This document shows, piece after piece, positions 32,776 through 43,472 of a stretch of DNA of 64,000 nucleotides; positions within the stretch are counted from its first letter, which is position 1, and each line of letters opens with the position of its first letter. The DNA is from Calocera cornea HHB12733 (lineage: Eukaryota; Basidiomycota; Dacrymycetes; Dacrymycetales; Dacrymycetaceae). The stretch is taken from positions 17,296 through 81,295 of the forward strand of contig KV423984.1 of NCBI GenBank assembly GCA_001632435.1, written 5' to 3'. The translations under genes were made by a program, and so were the position numbers. The notes under the pieces are model-generated. The model was given only the letters and a program-made list of their open reading frames with translations. It was not told where the DNA came from and searched no databases.

Positions 32776-35700
32776 CTACTCTGAAGAGCTTGCAGCCGAC
32801 TCCTGAGCCAAAAAGACGTAGGTAATGTCTCTCTCCCTGGAGGAGCAGTTGTATGCCCGACTCCACCAGTCGCTTCCATTTGCAGTCCAGCGTTTCGGCG
32901 CTTGTGAGGTGAACAACGACTCTAGCGAGCCTCTGTAGACGCCATTATGAGAGTGTACTTTGACGTGAAGTTGGAAGTCGTACGACTGTTTTGGCTGAGA
33001 TCCAGATTTCGGCTATCATCATGTCAGCAAGGTAACACAGTTTCTGACGCCGAAGGCTAAATCGCTTACATGCTCTGCACCCAGCGATGATGGTCCACTG
33101 ATCTGGAGCGCTCGAATGAACTAGTGAATTGGATGAGTAGCAGTCCCACTATGAACCTAAGGAACGGCGTACAGTGCAGCGATTCATGGCGGATTCGAGC
33201 TTGCTCTTCCATTCTTTCAAACCTTCCGACACCTCCAGACGAGGCATCTCCGAATGCTGCTTCCAGACTTCTAGAAAGCTCTGCCCATCTCTCACAGCTC
33301 TAGAGCAGAACGATTAGCATCGGAATATTACGATGCAAGAACAGGGTGACCTCTCAAGCTGGTCCAGAGCCGGTCCCATACTAGAATCGCTACGCAAGTT
33401 CGCTGGAAGGGAAGTAAGTTGATCGCGCAGAAATTCCAGCAGCCCGGAGAGTTCTTGGAAGTCTTTTTCTTGAATTGTTATATAATGATGGTGATAGGTA
33501 AGTCAATGTACGGGGACAATAACTAAGACGACGGCATACATCCCAAACCCCAGTTACTCTGAACACCACCTGTTCAAAGAGCTCGATCGTAGGGTCCAGC
33601 TTTTTTCTCCACACATTCTTCCATTCTGCGAGTCGCCAAACACGGTTTTGTGCTCGTCGTGTGCCGAGCTGGGAAGCCTGGCTCACATGTGAAGTAGACT
33701 CAACCCGGATACTGGCCGTCGCTCCACTTCCACGAGGGAAAGTTGACTCAAATCGTATACTCATCTGCGGGATTCCATTGGCGTTCATAAGTGGTTCAAC
33801 ACTTATGCGACTGAACAGCGGCCCTCCCATTACAGTCAGCTCTTCATGACAACGCTCCATTTGCTCCTGAAGCCCAAGTTCCGCGTAGAGCAGGATTGCC
33901 TCCTGTAAGAAGCGACCTGCTTCGTCCCTTCTATGAATGGCGAAAAGAATGGACGGTAGAGAGCTGTCACAGTCGGCAACTCCGATTCGAGAACCGATCG
34001 TGAGAAACATAGTCCTGGCTTCTTGGACCGTTTCAAGAGCTTCGTTATACTGTCGCTGCATTCCGAGTAGACTGCCAATGCTCAAGGTGCATTGAGCAGT
34101 TCCAAGTCGACTACCGATTTCAACGAATAACATCTTGGTTTGCTTCAACCTTTCTGCGGCTCGGTCGTTCCATTTCAACATGCGCATCACTTCTCCCTGG
34201 CACCGAGTACATTGTGCCAGGCCCAGCCGATTACCGAATGCGGTAAAAGTTGTCTTCGCTTCTTCCAGGATCTCAACCGCTGATGCATACCGTTGTAGAA
34301 GGCGCAACACTTCGGCTATGCTCAGGGAACATTGTGCCGCGCCAAGTAAGTCATTGTAAGCAAGAAGATTCTGCTTCGCTTGACCCAGTTTATATCTCGC
34401 CGCTTCATGTTGATTCATCATGCGAAGCCCATCGCCAATGCCCTGTGTACATTGTGCGGCCCCGTGGTTGTCGCCTTGAGAAATGAAGATTGCCATGGAT
34501 TTCTCCAGCTTTGCAACTGCATCCTTATAGCGATCGACCAGGCGCAAGAGGTCGCCCAAACCGCGACCACACTGTGCCGCATGTAAAACATTGCCAAGCA
34601 AGTTGAATGTGTATTCGGCCTTCTCCAGAGCTCTGATGGCGTCTTGATATCGATCTTGGCTCTTCAGGATGGCTCCAAGACTTTGGTCACAAACTGCTAC
34701 CCCGTGCCAGTTTTCAGCGCCGCGTAAGGTTGCTTGCGCCTGCAATAATAGGCCAGTGAAATCTCCCAGGCTAGCCAGCAGAGAAAAGGCAACTAATCGT
34801 TGAGTTGCTGCTTGAAGGTCCTCGAGTTCGTCCATAGGGGGTGCCTTCCAATAGTGCAGCAATACCGCGTTGACATTGCCAAATTCCTGTGAGAGCATCT
34901 CCACCACGTGCTGTGAGTGCTGAAAATCTGCCGTTGGGGACAGAGTGGCAAGGACGGGACGGAGGAAGAACCATCTCATATCTCCGAGAAGTGGATTATG
35001 AGGAGGATACTTCTCCAGAATATATTCGCGTATGGGTGCCAAAACTCGCAGCCGGTGATTCTGTACCAGGAGTAAGGCTGTGTCCCGCAGAATATTGATA
35101 TTTGTCTCCACATTTGCTAGAGAGTGTAATGCCTCCTGAACTTTCACGGCGGACATGCCCTCAGGAAGAAGACATAGAATTGACAACACTTTCAGTGCGT
35201 CCGGGTGTTCTTGAATTGTCGGCGCATTGATGGATACCTCGATCGAGACTTCCAAGCTGGTAAGGCGTCGGTCCCGGCCACGGCGAAGCAGTCGAGTCTT
35301 TTCGACTTTATAGGCTGCCAAGATGTCTTTTGCCGATAAGACCTGCGCCTGGTAAGCCGCCAGTGTGATGGCTAGGGGTAGGCCATCCAGCAAGCTCAGT
35401 AATGTGTCGATATCGACATCAGGCTCATTGCGGCCGCTGATGGCTTGGAACAGCTGACGGGAATCTTCGACAGTAAGTGTTTGTAGTGGCCTTGCCAAGG
35501 GAAGGGACCACTTGACACCGGCAGGACGAATTGTCCCACGCATCGTCATCATAAGCGATAAATGCTGAATGTTGGCAAGATCCACCAAGAAGCTCTCCAC
35601 CGCTTGCTGATCTTCTGTATCCCACACAGAATTCAGATTAGCCAGAAGTAGTAAAGCCGGAGCACCCAAGGACCGAAAGTAGAGAAGAACCGCTGTCATG

Positions 35701-36022
35701 GCATTGATACCTTCTTCCAGGCTCAAGACCGTTGCGCGAGACCGATAGCAATGCCGTATGCTGAATCTATGCCCTCGCAACTGAGGAAGATCCGATAGGT
35801 TGCAAACTTGTCGACCACACGTGCATCGTGAAGGACACGTGTGGCAACCACAGTCTTGCCAATTCCTCCAGCTCCGAGGATTGCAATCCGAGCAGAGGTA
35901 TCGCCGAGCAGGGCCTGCACGAAGCACTCCTGTTCTTGATCCCTGCCGTAGACAATCTGTGGATTTGGAGGCAAGGACAGCTTCATCTTGAAGTGCCCAT
36001 CTTGAGGAGACTGAGTGCTCAT
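32776..36022 (-). pseudogene. NLR-D: NB-ARC/TPR receptor with the helical domain at its C-terminus
   Basis: The gene opens near 36022 (MSTQSPQDGH) only about 30 residues before P-loop LGAGGIGKTVVA. No helical domain was found before it. After SAYGIAIGLAQ the frame breaks at about 35736 (1 nt missing). The new frame runs through LLLLANLNSVWD (Walker B Asp replaced by Ala), MTMRGTIRPAG, DGLPLAITLAAYQ and seven 40-residue TPRs to ELTVMGG. There it does not stop. A linker with SIRFEST and SIRVEST follows. Then comes LDPTIELFEQVVFRVTGVWD, which matches the end of exon 1 of NLR-A and NLR-C. Downstream exons (about 33351-33468, 33173-33299, 33070-33120 and 32776-33012) carry the rest of that helical domain (LLEFLRDQLTSLP, LKEWKSKLESAMN). 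A last unknown segment (YDFQLHVKVHS, WTANGSDWWSR) ends at 32776. The first of these introns does not fit phase by 1 nt. Either a rearranged receptor now decaying, or a gene fused to the headless start of another. Confidence 0.65.
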
Positions 36023-37044
36023 TGGAAGGGGTTGGGCCCCTTCGATATCCTGTTACTCCATTAATCAGTGATGAACAGTACGGTTCAGCGGCGTCTGTGG
36101 CGTACAGGTATGTCTTCCGTGGTCAATAGCTCCCATACACTATGCTGAGCTCTTCTGTATCCCTGAAATGACCCTGTCATCACAGCTTCACCAGAGGACG
36201 GTCTGGTGATCTTACGCGCTTCCTGCTTACTCCCAGAGGGCAGCCAATACGGCTTGGCAGCGAGCTGAGGTGCTGTAGGAGCGGAGGTCGCAGCGGCACG
36301 CACAGACCGAGGGGTACAGAGATGTCGAGGACAGATAGACACGAGAAAGTCGTGTTTTAGGACGGCCGGTACTTTCCAGGCACAGGAACTGCCGGCCCGG
36401 GGAAAGCGGAGACAAGCAGCCCCAACGCTACCCCACTGGTGAACAGGGCGGTGCAAAACATCGACGCGTAAGCGGGATCAATCAATAGACCGTTTGGCGC
36501 CCACCCATTGGCGCTTAAGTTGCTGGCAGCGTGTGCCACAGGAGGACAGACAGCGTCAAAAAGCTATCCGGTGTACTGAGCGATGCCTTCTCACTGGGCG
36601 AAGTCACTCTCCCATTGGATTGTCCTGTAATATGTTGCACAAACCTAGCGTGATCATTCCTTCTGCAAGGCTCCAGTGACAGGGTCACGTCATCAGCATT
36701 CATGATGTGGAACGGCGTCTATCTCATTTGGACATGCATGAAGATCGACAGGCACCATAGATATACGGTCCAGATTATTTGCCTCTGGTGGAGAAAACAT
36801 CACCCAACGTTGCGAAAAGCGAAGAACACGTCAAGCAGCTTTCTGACGGAAGCTTATTAGCTGCCGCCCAGCAGCCGCGTTATCCTCCCTAATCAGGCAA
36901 TCCATCCGAACAAAACATGTGGGATTGAACAACAAACGAATGCGATGTCAAAAGAGTGTAAGTAGCAAGATTCAAGATTAGCTAGCCTTGTACTGTACTA
37001 CTAGTAGTACTGTTGACTCGGTGGTTGGTGGGGAGGAAAAGAGG
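36023..37044. other. Spacer between first GH5 gene and NLR-D
   Basis: About 1 kb with no supported gene; probably the NLR-D promoter and the GH5 3' region. The GH5 stop is at 37045. Confidence 0.4.
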
Positions 37045-38887
37045 TCAGAGGCCGAGGTTGGCGATGTTCAGCCCTGAGGGGAAGAGCGAGTCCGGGAAGC
37101 TGTACTGCGGGCAAGCGACAGCCGGTACGACCTCGGGCGCTGTCATCATCCGCGTCAGCAATCCACCCAACATCAGCAGAGGAAAAAAGGGCATACGCGT
37201 ATCCTGGTTCATGTTGTACGCATGCTGCACCATGACGAGCGCCTTGTTGTGCATATCCTGCGTCCTCCCAGGGTAGTAGAACGAGTACCCGTCATTATGT
37301 TCCACATAGAGGCAGCACTTGTCGTCGTGCCCGAACAAGCTCCAGAAGAAGTCACCCACCCCCTGACCGGCCTCGAGCGCGGCGGTGAAGTCGTTGATCG
37401 TGTCGCCACCAAATTGCCCGGTCCAGTCCCATTCGCCGGCGAGGTAGACCCGGTCGGCCGCTTGGGTGAGCGCGAGCCCGGCTTGGAAGCGCGCGATGCT
37501 GGGCGGGTAGAAGTGGTCCGAGCTGCCCAGGATCACATCAGCACATTCTTCCCTATAGACAAAGAACAGGGACGCACAAGATGTCAATCTGGGAAACCTG
37601 CAGCTGCCCAGTCTCAGGGTAGAACCCATACGTCCCATCGACCACCAAGTGCTTGGGCGCGATGCTCTTGATCAGCCCCGCGATCTCGGCGGTCCACGCG
37701 GGCGGGGCGGGCCCGTCGTTAAAGAGCACCGCGGCGAGCTCGTTGCCCGTCTCCCAGCCGAGGATCGTAGGGTCGTCCTTGTACGCGATGCCGGTGTACT
37801 GGTTCACGTGCTACATCCGCGCAACCCGGTCAGCACTCGGAAGAGGGGTGGATGCAGGGGAATGGCGCACGTTCAGGTGGTGCGTGATGTACGCCTTGAA
37901 GCTGTCGACGATGCTGCTCGTGTTGTAGAAGTACGCGCCCACGTCCGGAGGGGTGATGGCCGCGCCCGTGCCGGACCAGGGGATGCCCGCCCAGCCGATG
38001 AACTGGTACTTCCCTACCCGCCCACAGGCACATCAGCCTCTTCCCACTTGCGCGGCGCAAAGGCGAGCAGCACGCACCACCATGATACCAGTTATAGTTG
38101 TCCACAAGCGGGATCTGCAACTTGATCCCGTAAATCCGCGCCATCAGGATGGCGAAGTCAATAGGCTCGTACGCAGCCTCGTTGAACGTGTCTGGGCCGG
38201 GCATGACGCTGAGGGGGTTGCCGAAGGAGATGCCGAGCGTGTGTGCGCGGATCACCGTGCCCCGCATCGCGGATACTATGCCCATTACCTCGATTACCTG
38301 CCGGGCTGGGTTAGCCAGGAGCAGGGGGAGGGGAAGGGGAAGGGCGTACGCGCGTCTTGGAGGGGTAGGACGGGTCGGGGATCACGTTCTCGTCCAAACC
38401 TCTACACGCATACATCAGTACCACACCACCACCATGCTGAGGAGATAGAGCACGCACAGCCAGTACACGTTCGTCCCGACCATCCTGAAGTCCTCGCCCA
38501 GCAGCTTCAGCCCCGTCCCGGAGCGCTCCACGAACGCGCCCCGCTTGAGCAGGTCTGTGATGCTCGGCAGCGTGGGGCCGGCGAAGGTGCCCACGGTCTG
38601 GCTCCTACCCACACGTGCCCCACGTCAGCCCATGCAGCTGCAGTAAGGGGTGAGGGAGGGACGTACGAGTTAGGTGCACAAAAGCCGTCGAACGTAGTAG
38701 GGTAGTCCGGCACCCAGGGCGGGTCCTGCGGGAACGGCCCCGGCCCTGTAAGGAGGCCATGCAGGATGTCCTGTCGCAGGTGCAGGCCGTGCCGCTTCAG
38801 CTGGGCGTGGGCCGCCGCATGCGGGTGGGAGAGGGCGAGGGCGAGCGGGAAGGGGAGGAGGGAGAGGAGGAGGAGGATCACGTGCAT
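37045..38887 (-). CDS. Secreted glycoside hydrolase family 5-like enzyme, copy 1
   Basis: Eight exons: 38667-38887, 38458-38604, 38350-38401, 38078-38297, 37871-38013, 37578-37810, 37197-37522 and 37045-37139. Phases add up to 478 residues. The N-terminus (MHVILLLLSLLPFPLALALS) is a signal peptide. A Pro-rich linker (GPGPFPQDPPWVP) follows. The catalytic part begins RMVGTNVYWLGLDEN, the G-T-N-x-Y-W-L start typical of fungal beta-mannanases. It includes PLVDNYNWYHGG, the acid/base Glu in ILGWETGNELAA and the likely nucleophile Glu in YLAGEWDWTGQ. Both glutamates are present. These enzymes cut beta-1,4-linked polysaccharides outside the cell; mannan is the best guess and the subfamily is uncertain. 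A tandem copy lies 1.3 kb upstream with the same gene structure. Confidence 0.82.
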
Positions 38888-40188
38888 TTTGGAAGTGCTG
38901 AGGGGGTGTAAAGAGTGTGGAGGGGAATGAGTGGACGGCTCGGGAGCCTGGGCTGCTTGTGGTGTGGGGGAGGCGGGGGAGAGGGAGGAAGAGGGGGAGA
39001 AGAGGGGATGGGGGGCCAGCAGCGCCGCCCGGCGGGCTTATGACCCCATCGAGAGGACCGAATTTGTTTCTGATGTTGAATGAGTGCAAGCTCGTCCATC
39101 GCCCGTCTTCGGCTTCCTCATTCACCCCTACTCCCAGCGCGTGCGTCCCACACCCGGCTCCCCTGTGCCCTATACAAGCGCCCACCCGCGTCTTCCCTTC
39201 CCCATCAGGTGCCACTGACCGCATGCGCGCTTCCGTTTTTCGCTGCAGAACGGCGATGGAATGCAGAAGCAGTTCGGCCTGGCCGGGGCATGTCGCAGTC
39301 GGCGATGGACATTGGAATAGTGCGGGGTCGGCGCGGCTTCTGCGGTGCAGCGCCGTGTGAGAAGACGCGTGGGAATGCGCGAAGAAGCATCCCGGCGTGC
39401 GTGCTTCCATTCCTCCGCCTTTCGGACTTAAATGGAAATGGACGCGTTGGGAATTGACTAAGTGCCGAAGCGCGTCCATGGAAACCGCGTCTTAGTACAA
39501 GAAGACGCGTCCGGCTTTGCAACCTCTTGTACTGTCTAAGTTATACATAACTACATACGACATGCTATAACTATGTATTCAACACGAAACCTTGACAAAC
39601 CCGCCTTCGTCACATCCTCCGCAAGCAGCCCATTACAAGGACAGAGCCTCTACTCGTCAGCGTCCGCCAGCTCATGACACCCACCAGCCCCTCCTCTGCA
39701 GCAACCGCAACTCCCCAAGCGCGGTACTTCTACTGCCTCTGTGAGACGACGCTGCTGCTGGTGTCGTCTCTTCAGCATAGGACTGCGAGAGCGCCTCGGC
39801 CTCTCGCTTGCTCAAAGGAAAGGCGCGACCTCGGCCAGTGCTGGTCTGGTGCGTTGTGCCTCAGGCCTTCACCAGCTGCGTGCACGCCCGACCGAGCTTC
39901 TCCCCGCAGCTCGCCACCCCCGACTCAACTCAACTCGAACCGCACGTCCTCCATCTCCACTTCAGCTTGTGCTGAGGTCGATGCTAGGGCGCCGCCTTGT
40001 CTAGGTACCCAAGTGGGCTTCTGCCGAGGGATAAGCTAATGGGATGGACCCAGAACTCCGCTTCTCTTTCCCCTCAAGCGAACCCGCCGAAACTGGGTGG
40101 CAATGGCAAGCTGTGGATAGGAATAAGATATACTGTGATTAAATATCCTGATACATCGTCTATATGTCTACATTCCACCGGATAAGAA
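38888..40188. promoter_or_regulatory. Upstream region of GH5 copy 1
   Basis: Between the two GH5 genes. A pyrimidine-rich (minus-strand) leader lies at about 38888-39010. A GTGGGAATG...GCTTCCATTCCT arrangement at 39369-39413 recurs upstream of the second GH5 copy. Several GACGCGT words lie near 39364, 39443 and 39503. No gene is supported at 39500-40188. Confidence 0.4.
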
Positions 40189-41997
40189 TTAGAGTCCGAA
40201 ACTTGCAGCATTCACGTTAGAGGGCCAAAGCGACGCCGGGAAGGCGTACTGCGGACAGGCGACGGCCTGGACCACCTGGGGAACTACAAGCGAGCTCGTC
40301 ACGGAAGTTCACACCAATAGCGGACAGGACTCACCAGCATTCCCAGTCATCTTCGCACCGTGCTGGGTCATGACCACCGCTCGCTGGAACATGTCGTCCG
40401 TCCGCCCCGGGTAGTAGAACGAGTACCCGTCGTTGTGCTCCACGAACTGGCAGCACCTGTCGTCATGGCCGAACAAGCTCCAGTAGAGATCTCCCGCTCC
40501 GCCGGCGGATTCCAGCGCAGCCGTGAAGGACTGGATCGAGTCGCCGCCGTATTGTCCGGTCCAGTCCCACTCGCCCGCGAGGTAGACGCGGTTCGCGGCT
40601 TGCGTGAGTGCGAGCCCGGCCTGAAGTCGGGAGATCGACGGGGGGTAGAAGTGGTCAGAGCTGAGAGGAGCGCGTGAGAACTCAATTCGGAAACAGACAA
40701 GAAGAGCACACGCACAAGATGTCGACGTCTTCCACCTCCAGCTGACCACTTTCTGGGTAGAACCCATACGTGCCATCCACCACCAGATGATTCGGCGCGA
40801 GGCTCTTGATCAAGCCTGCGATCTCGCTCGTCCACTCCGGAGGAGCGGGTCCGTCCGTGTAGCGCACCGCAGCCAGCTCGTTGCCCGTCTCCCAGCCGAG
40901 GATCGTAGGATCGTCCTTGTACGCGATGCCGGTGTATTGATTGACGTGCTGGACCTAAAGTCAGCAATGGTGATAAGGGATGGGCAGGGAATGAGAGCGA
41001 ACGGTCAGATGATGCGTGATGAAGTCCTTGAAGCTAGTGACGATGCTCGAGGTGTTGTAGAAGAACGCGCCCACGTCCGGCGGGGTGATGGCGGCTCCTT
41101 GCCCTGACCATCCAATACCCGCCCAGCCAATAAATTGATACTTTCCTAAATAGCGGCGATTGACATCAGCACCGCTCACGTGTTGGGCAGACAGGGCGCT
41201 CGTACCTCCGTGATACCAGTTGTAGTTGTCCACCAGCGGGATGAGCAGCTTGATCCCGTACACGCGCGCCATGAGGATCGCAAAGTCAATCGGCTCGTAG
41301 GCAGCTTCGTTAAAGGTATTCAGTGCAGGCATAACACTCAGTGGGGAGCCAAAGGAGATGGCAAGTGAGTGGGAGCGGATCACCGTTGCACCCATGGCAG
41401 AGACAACACCCATGATCTCGGCCACCTACTATGTGTCAGCTCAAATATGAGTGAGACCAGAAAGCGGGCGTACTCGCGTCTTGGAGGGGTACGACGGCGA
41501 CGGGTTGACGTTCTCATCGAGACCACTGTTCGTCAGGTCAGCATCTGAACGGCATGCGAAGGACGGCACACGTACAGCCAGTAGATGTTCGGCCCAACGA
41601 TCCTGAACTCCTCTCCCAGCAAGGTCAATCCCGTCCCGCTCCGCTGCACAAAAGCATCCCTCTTGCTAACATCCGTCGCTCCGGTCGTCGTGGGGCCCGC
41701 AACCGTGCCGACTGTCTCTGTCCTGATGCCGCCCGGGTCGCAAAGCATGAGCCGTCCGCCATTGGCGCGCCAGAAGTCCGCCTCCGAGGGAGGACATGGA
41801 ACGTACGAGTTGGGCGCGCAGGACCCGCCGGACGAGATGAGATAGCCTGGTATCCAGGGGGGGGTCTGGGGGAAGGGTCCTGGGCCGGTGAGCTTGCCGT
41901 GCAGCACGGAGTCATCGTCTTGCCGCGGTCGAGGATCGAGGGCGGCAACGGAGCTGGCGAGGGTGAGGAGGGCGAGAAGGAGGGTGACGATGAGCAT
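40189..41997 (-). CDS. Secreted glycoside hydrolase family 5-like enzyme, copy 2
   Basis: Same exon layout as copy 1, with intron positions conserved. ATG at 41997, TAA at 40189-40191. Signal peptide MLIVTLLLALLTLASSVAA, then GPGPFPQTPPWIP. The catalytic part has RIVGPNIYWL, LLIPLVDNYNWYHGG, ILGWETGNELAA (acid/base Glu) and YLAGEWDWTGQYGG (nucleophile Glu). A C-terminal HDDRCCQFVEHNDGYSFYY block is shared with copy 1. Protein similarity between the copies is high in the barrel and low in the linker, so the duplication is not fresh. The first intron (after CAPNS) also happens to be open, so retention would insert about 30 residues. Likely secreted beta-1,4-glycan (mannan-type) hydrolase. Confidence 0.82.
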
Positions 41998-42571
41998 GTT
42001 GCATGGGGCTGGTGAACGAGTGTGTGGCTGAACGAAGGTCGGGCAGGGAGGGAAGGGGCCAGCTGCCTACGCAGCGACGCCGCCTTTGAGCGCCCTCGTC
42101 GGACGAGGAGGACTGAATGGTGTGTGCGCGATGAGGAGGTTGTGTGGATGTTGGACAGATTGATTGCACGTGCTGTGGACAATGCAAGGTGGGCGCTAGT
42201 TTCAGGCCGGGGTGGTAACCGTGAACATGCCGAAACAGAGCGGGTTTGGCGGCGCCTCCAGTCGAGGGACGCGCAGGCCCGTGGGAATGTTGAGGGCGAC
42301 GTTAGGAATGGCCTGTCACGCGCTTCCATTCCTTGGGTCAGGGTCCGGTTCTGATCCCGTCGAATGCAACCGGAGCCTGAACGCGCCGACGCGTCTGCAC
42401 CGCCATGGTGATAAGAGAGCTCAACAACTGTCGACCACCCTAGTTGCTTATCATGAAGACGATCAAATGCTTGCATTTCCTACTTTTCACGAGATCGACG
42501 TCATCATACATAAATTTGTACTTAAACAAGTGACACGTAACCTCATTCTGCCGAATAAGTCGGTAATTCGC
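41998..42571. promoter_or_regulatory. Upstream region of GH5 copy 2
   Basis: Contains GTGGGAATG (about 42280) and CGCTTCCATTCCTT (42320-42334), both matching words upstream of GH5 copy 1. Otherwise no gene is supported. Confidence 0.4.
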
Positions 42572-42756
42572 TCAACGCGGCTCAGCCTCCTTCAGCATTC
42601 CCAGCTCCTCATATATCTCCCTCGAGCTAGTCAGTGACAACATTGCTTCTTTATACTGCCTGTCTAGTATCCAAGCCTTTCCAAGAGACACGTGACATTC
42701 CGTGACGGCGAGTTGATTTCCCATCATGTGTAAATTAGCTTTGGCTTGCTCTCAGA
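42572..42756 (-). pseudogene. Orphan C-terminal TPR unit of a lost receptor
   Basis: A minus-strand stretch of about 60 codons without stop reads LAVTECHVSLGKAWILDRQY, then KEAMLSLTSSREIYEELGML and a TGA stop at 42572-42574. It corresponds to the last TPR unit plus C-terminus of the receptors (compare MGVYKEMGILEQAEAC in NLR-C). Nothing upstream in the following 700 bp belongs to a receptor. This is the tail of a deleted paralogue. Confidence 0.65.
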
Positions 42757-43472
42757 GAATGAGGTTGATGGACGACAGCACCGACAAACCTGTCGCTCGC
42801 AGCGACATGTGCGCTGATTGCTGACAGGCCATGGATAACGATGCTGAGGGACCCTCTAATCAGGCAACACATCATCCGGATTGCATTACCACGTCATTTT
42901 ATCACAATTCCCGGGCTCAGAGTCTCACCTGGTTCTGCCTCTCGACGATGCTGCAACCCAGCGCCTCGGACAACCCCGAATGGACGAGATGGAGCCTGGC
43001 GCGGATATCGCGCAGCAGAGGACGTAGAGCTGGATGATGAGGAGTTGATGACTGTCATGAGTGGATGACGCGTGCTGTGCCAAGCAGAGAGAGGGTGTGT
43101 CCCCCTCAACCCGGTACTGGCGACCAGCGCTGATGTTCCCTAGTTTAGCCTCGCTCATGCGTCCTACACCCACACACATAGGCGATCCTTGTTGTTCCGA
43201 TGTGGTGCCTCGGGCTCGGCTGAACGGGGTCAGAATACGAGGCTGATGTGAAGTTTTATGGTGTGTGCATATGTCTCGCTCCGTTCGCATTTCATGCCCA
43301 TGTAGATTGTTCGGCAGCTGCGTAACATCCCTCTCTGCGGAACTGGATGTCGCATTCGGCTCTTCAATGTAGACGATCTTACCATCTGTGTGCACTCTAT
43401 CAAGTACTCAGTCTGCAACCTGAAGACAATGCATATGCATTTGATTCATTCCAGTCGGGCTGCGCATGAACC
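42757..43472. other. Spacer, no gene seen
   Basis: Lies between the orphan TPR fragment and the 3' end of NLR-E. ORFs here have no recognisable content. Confidence 0.4.

Noticed and set aside
35700..35760. An intron explaining the NLR-D frame change
   Set aside because: No GT..AG pair of plausible length lets both flanking homologous blocks be kept, so a 1-nt change is simpler.
41533..41997. A single long first exon for GH5 copy 2
   Set aside because: The open frame covers an intron. Copy 1 has an intron at the same point after CAPNS, and splicing restores the shared sequence.
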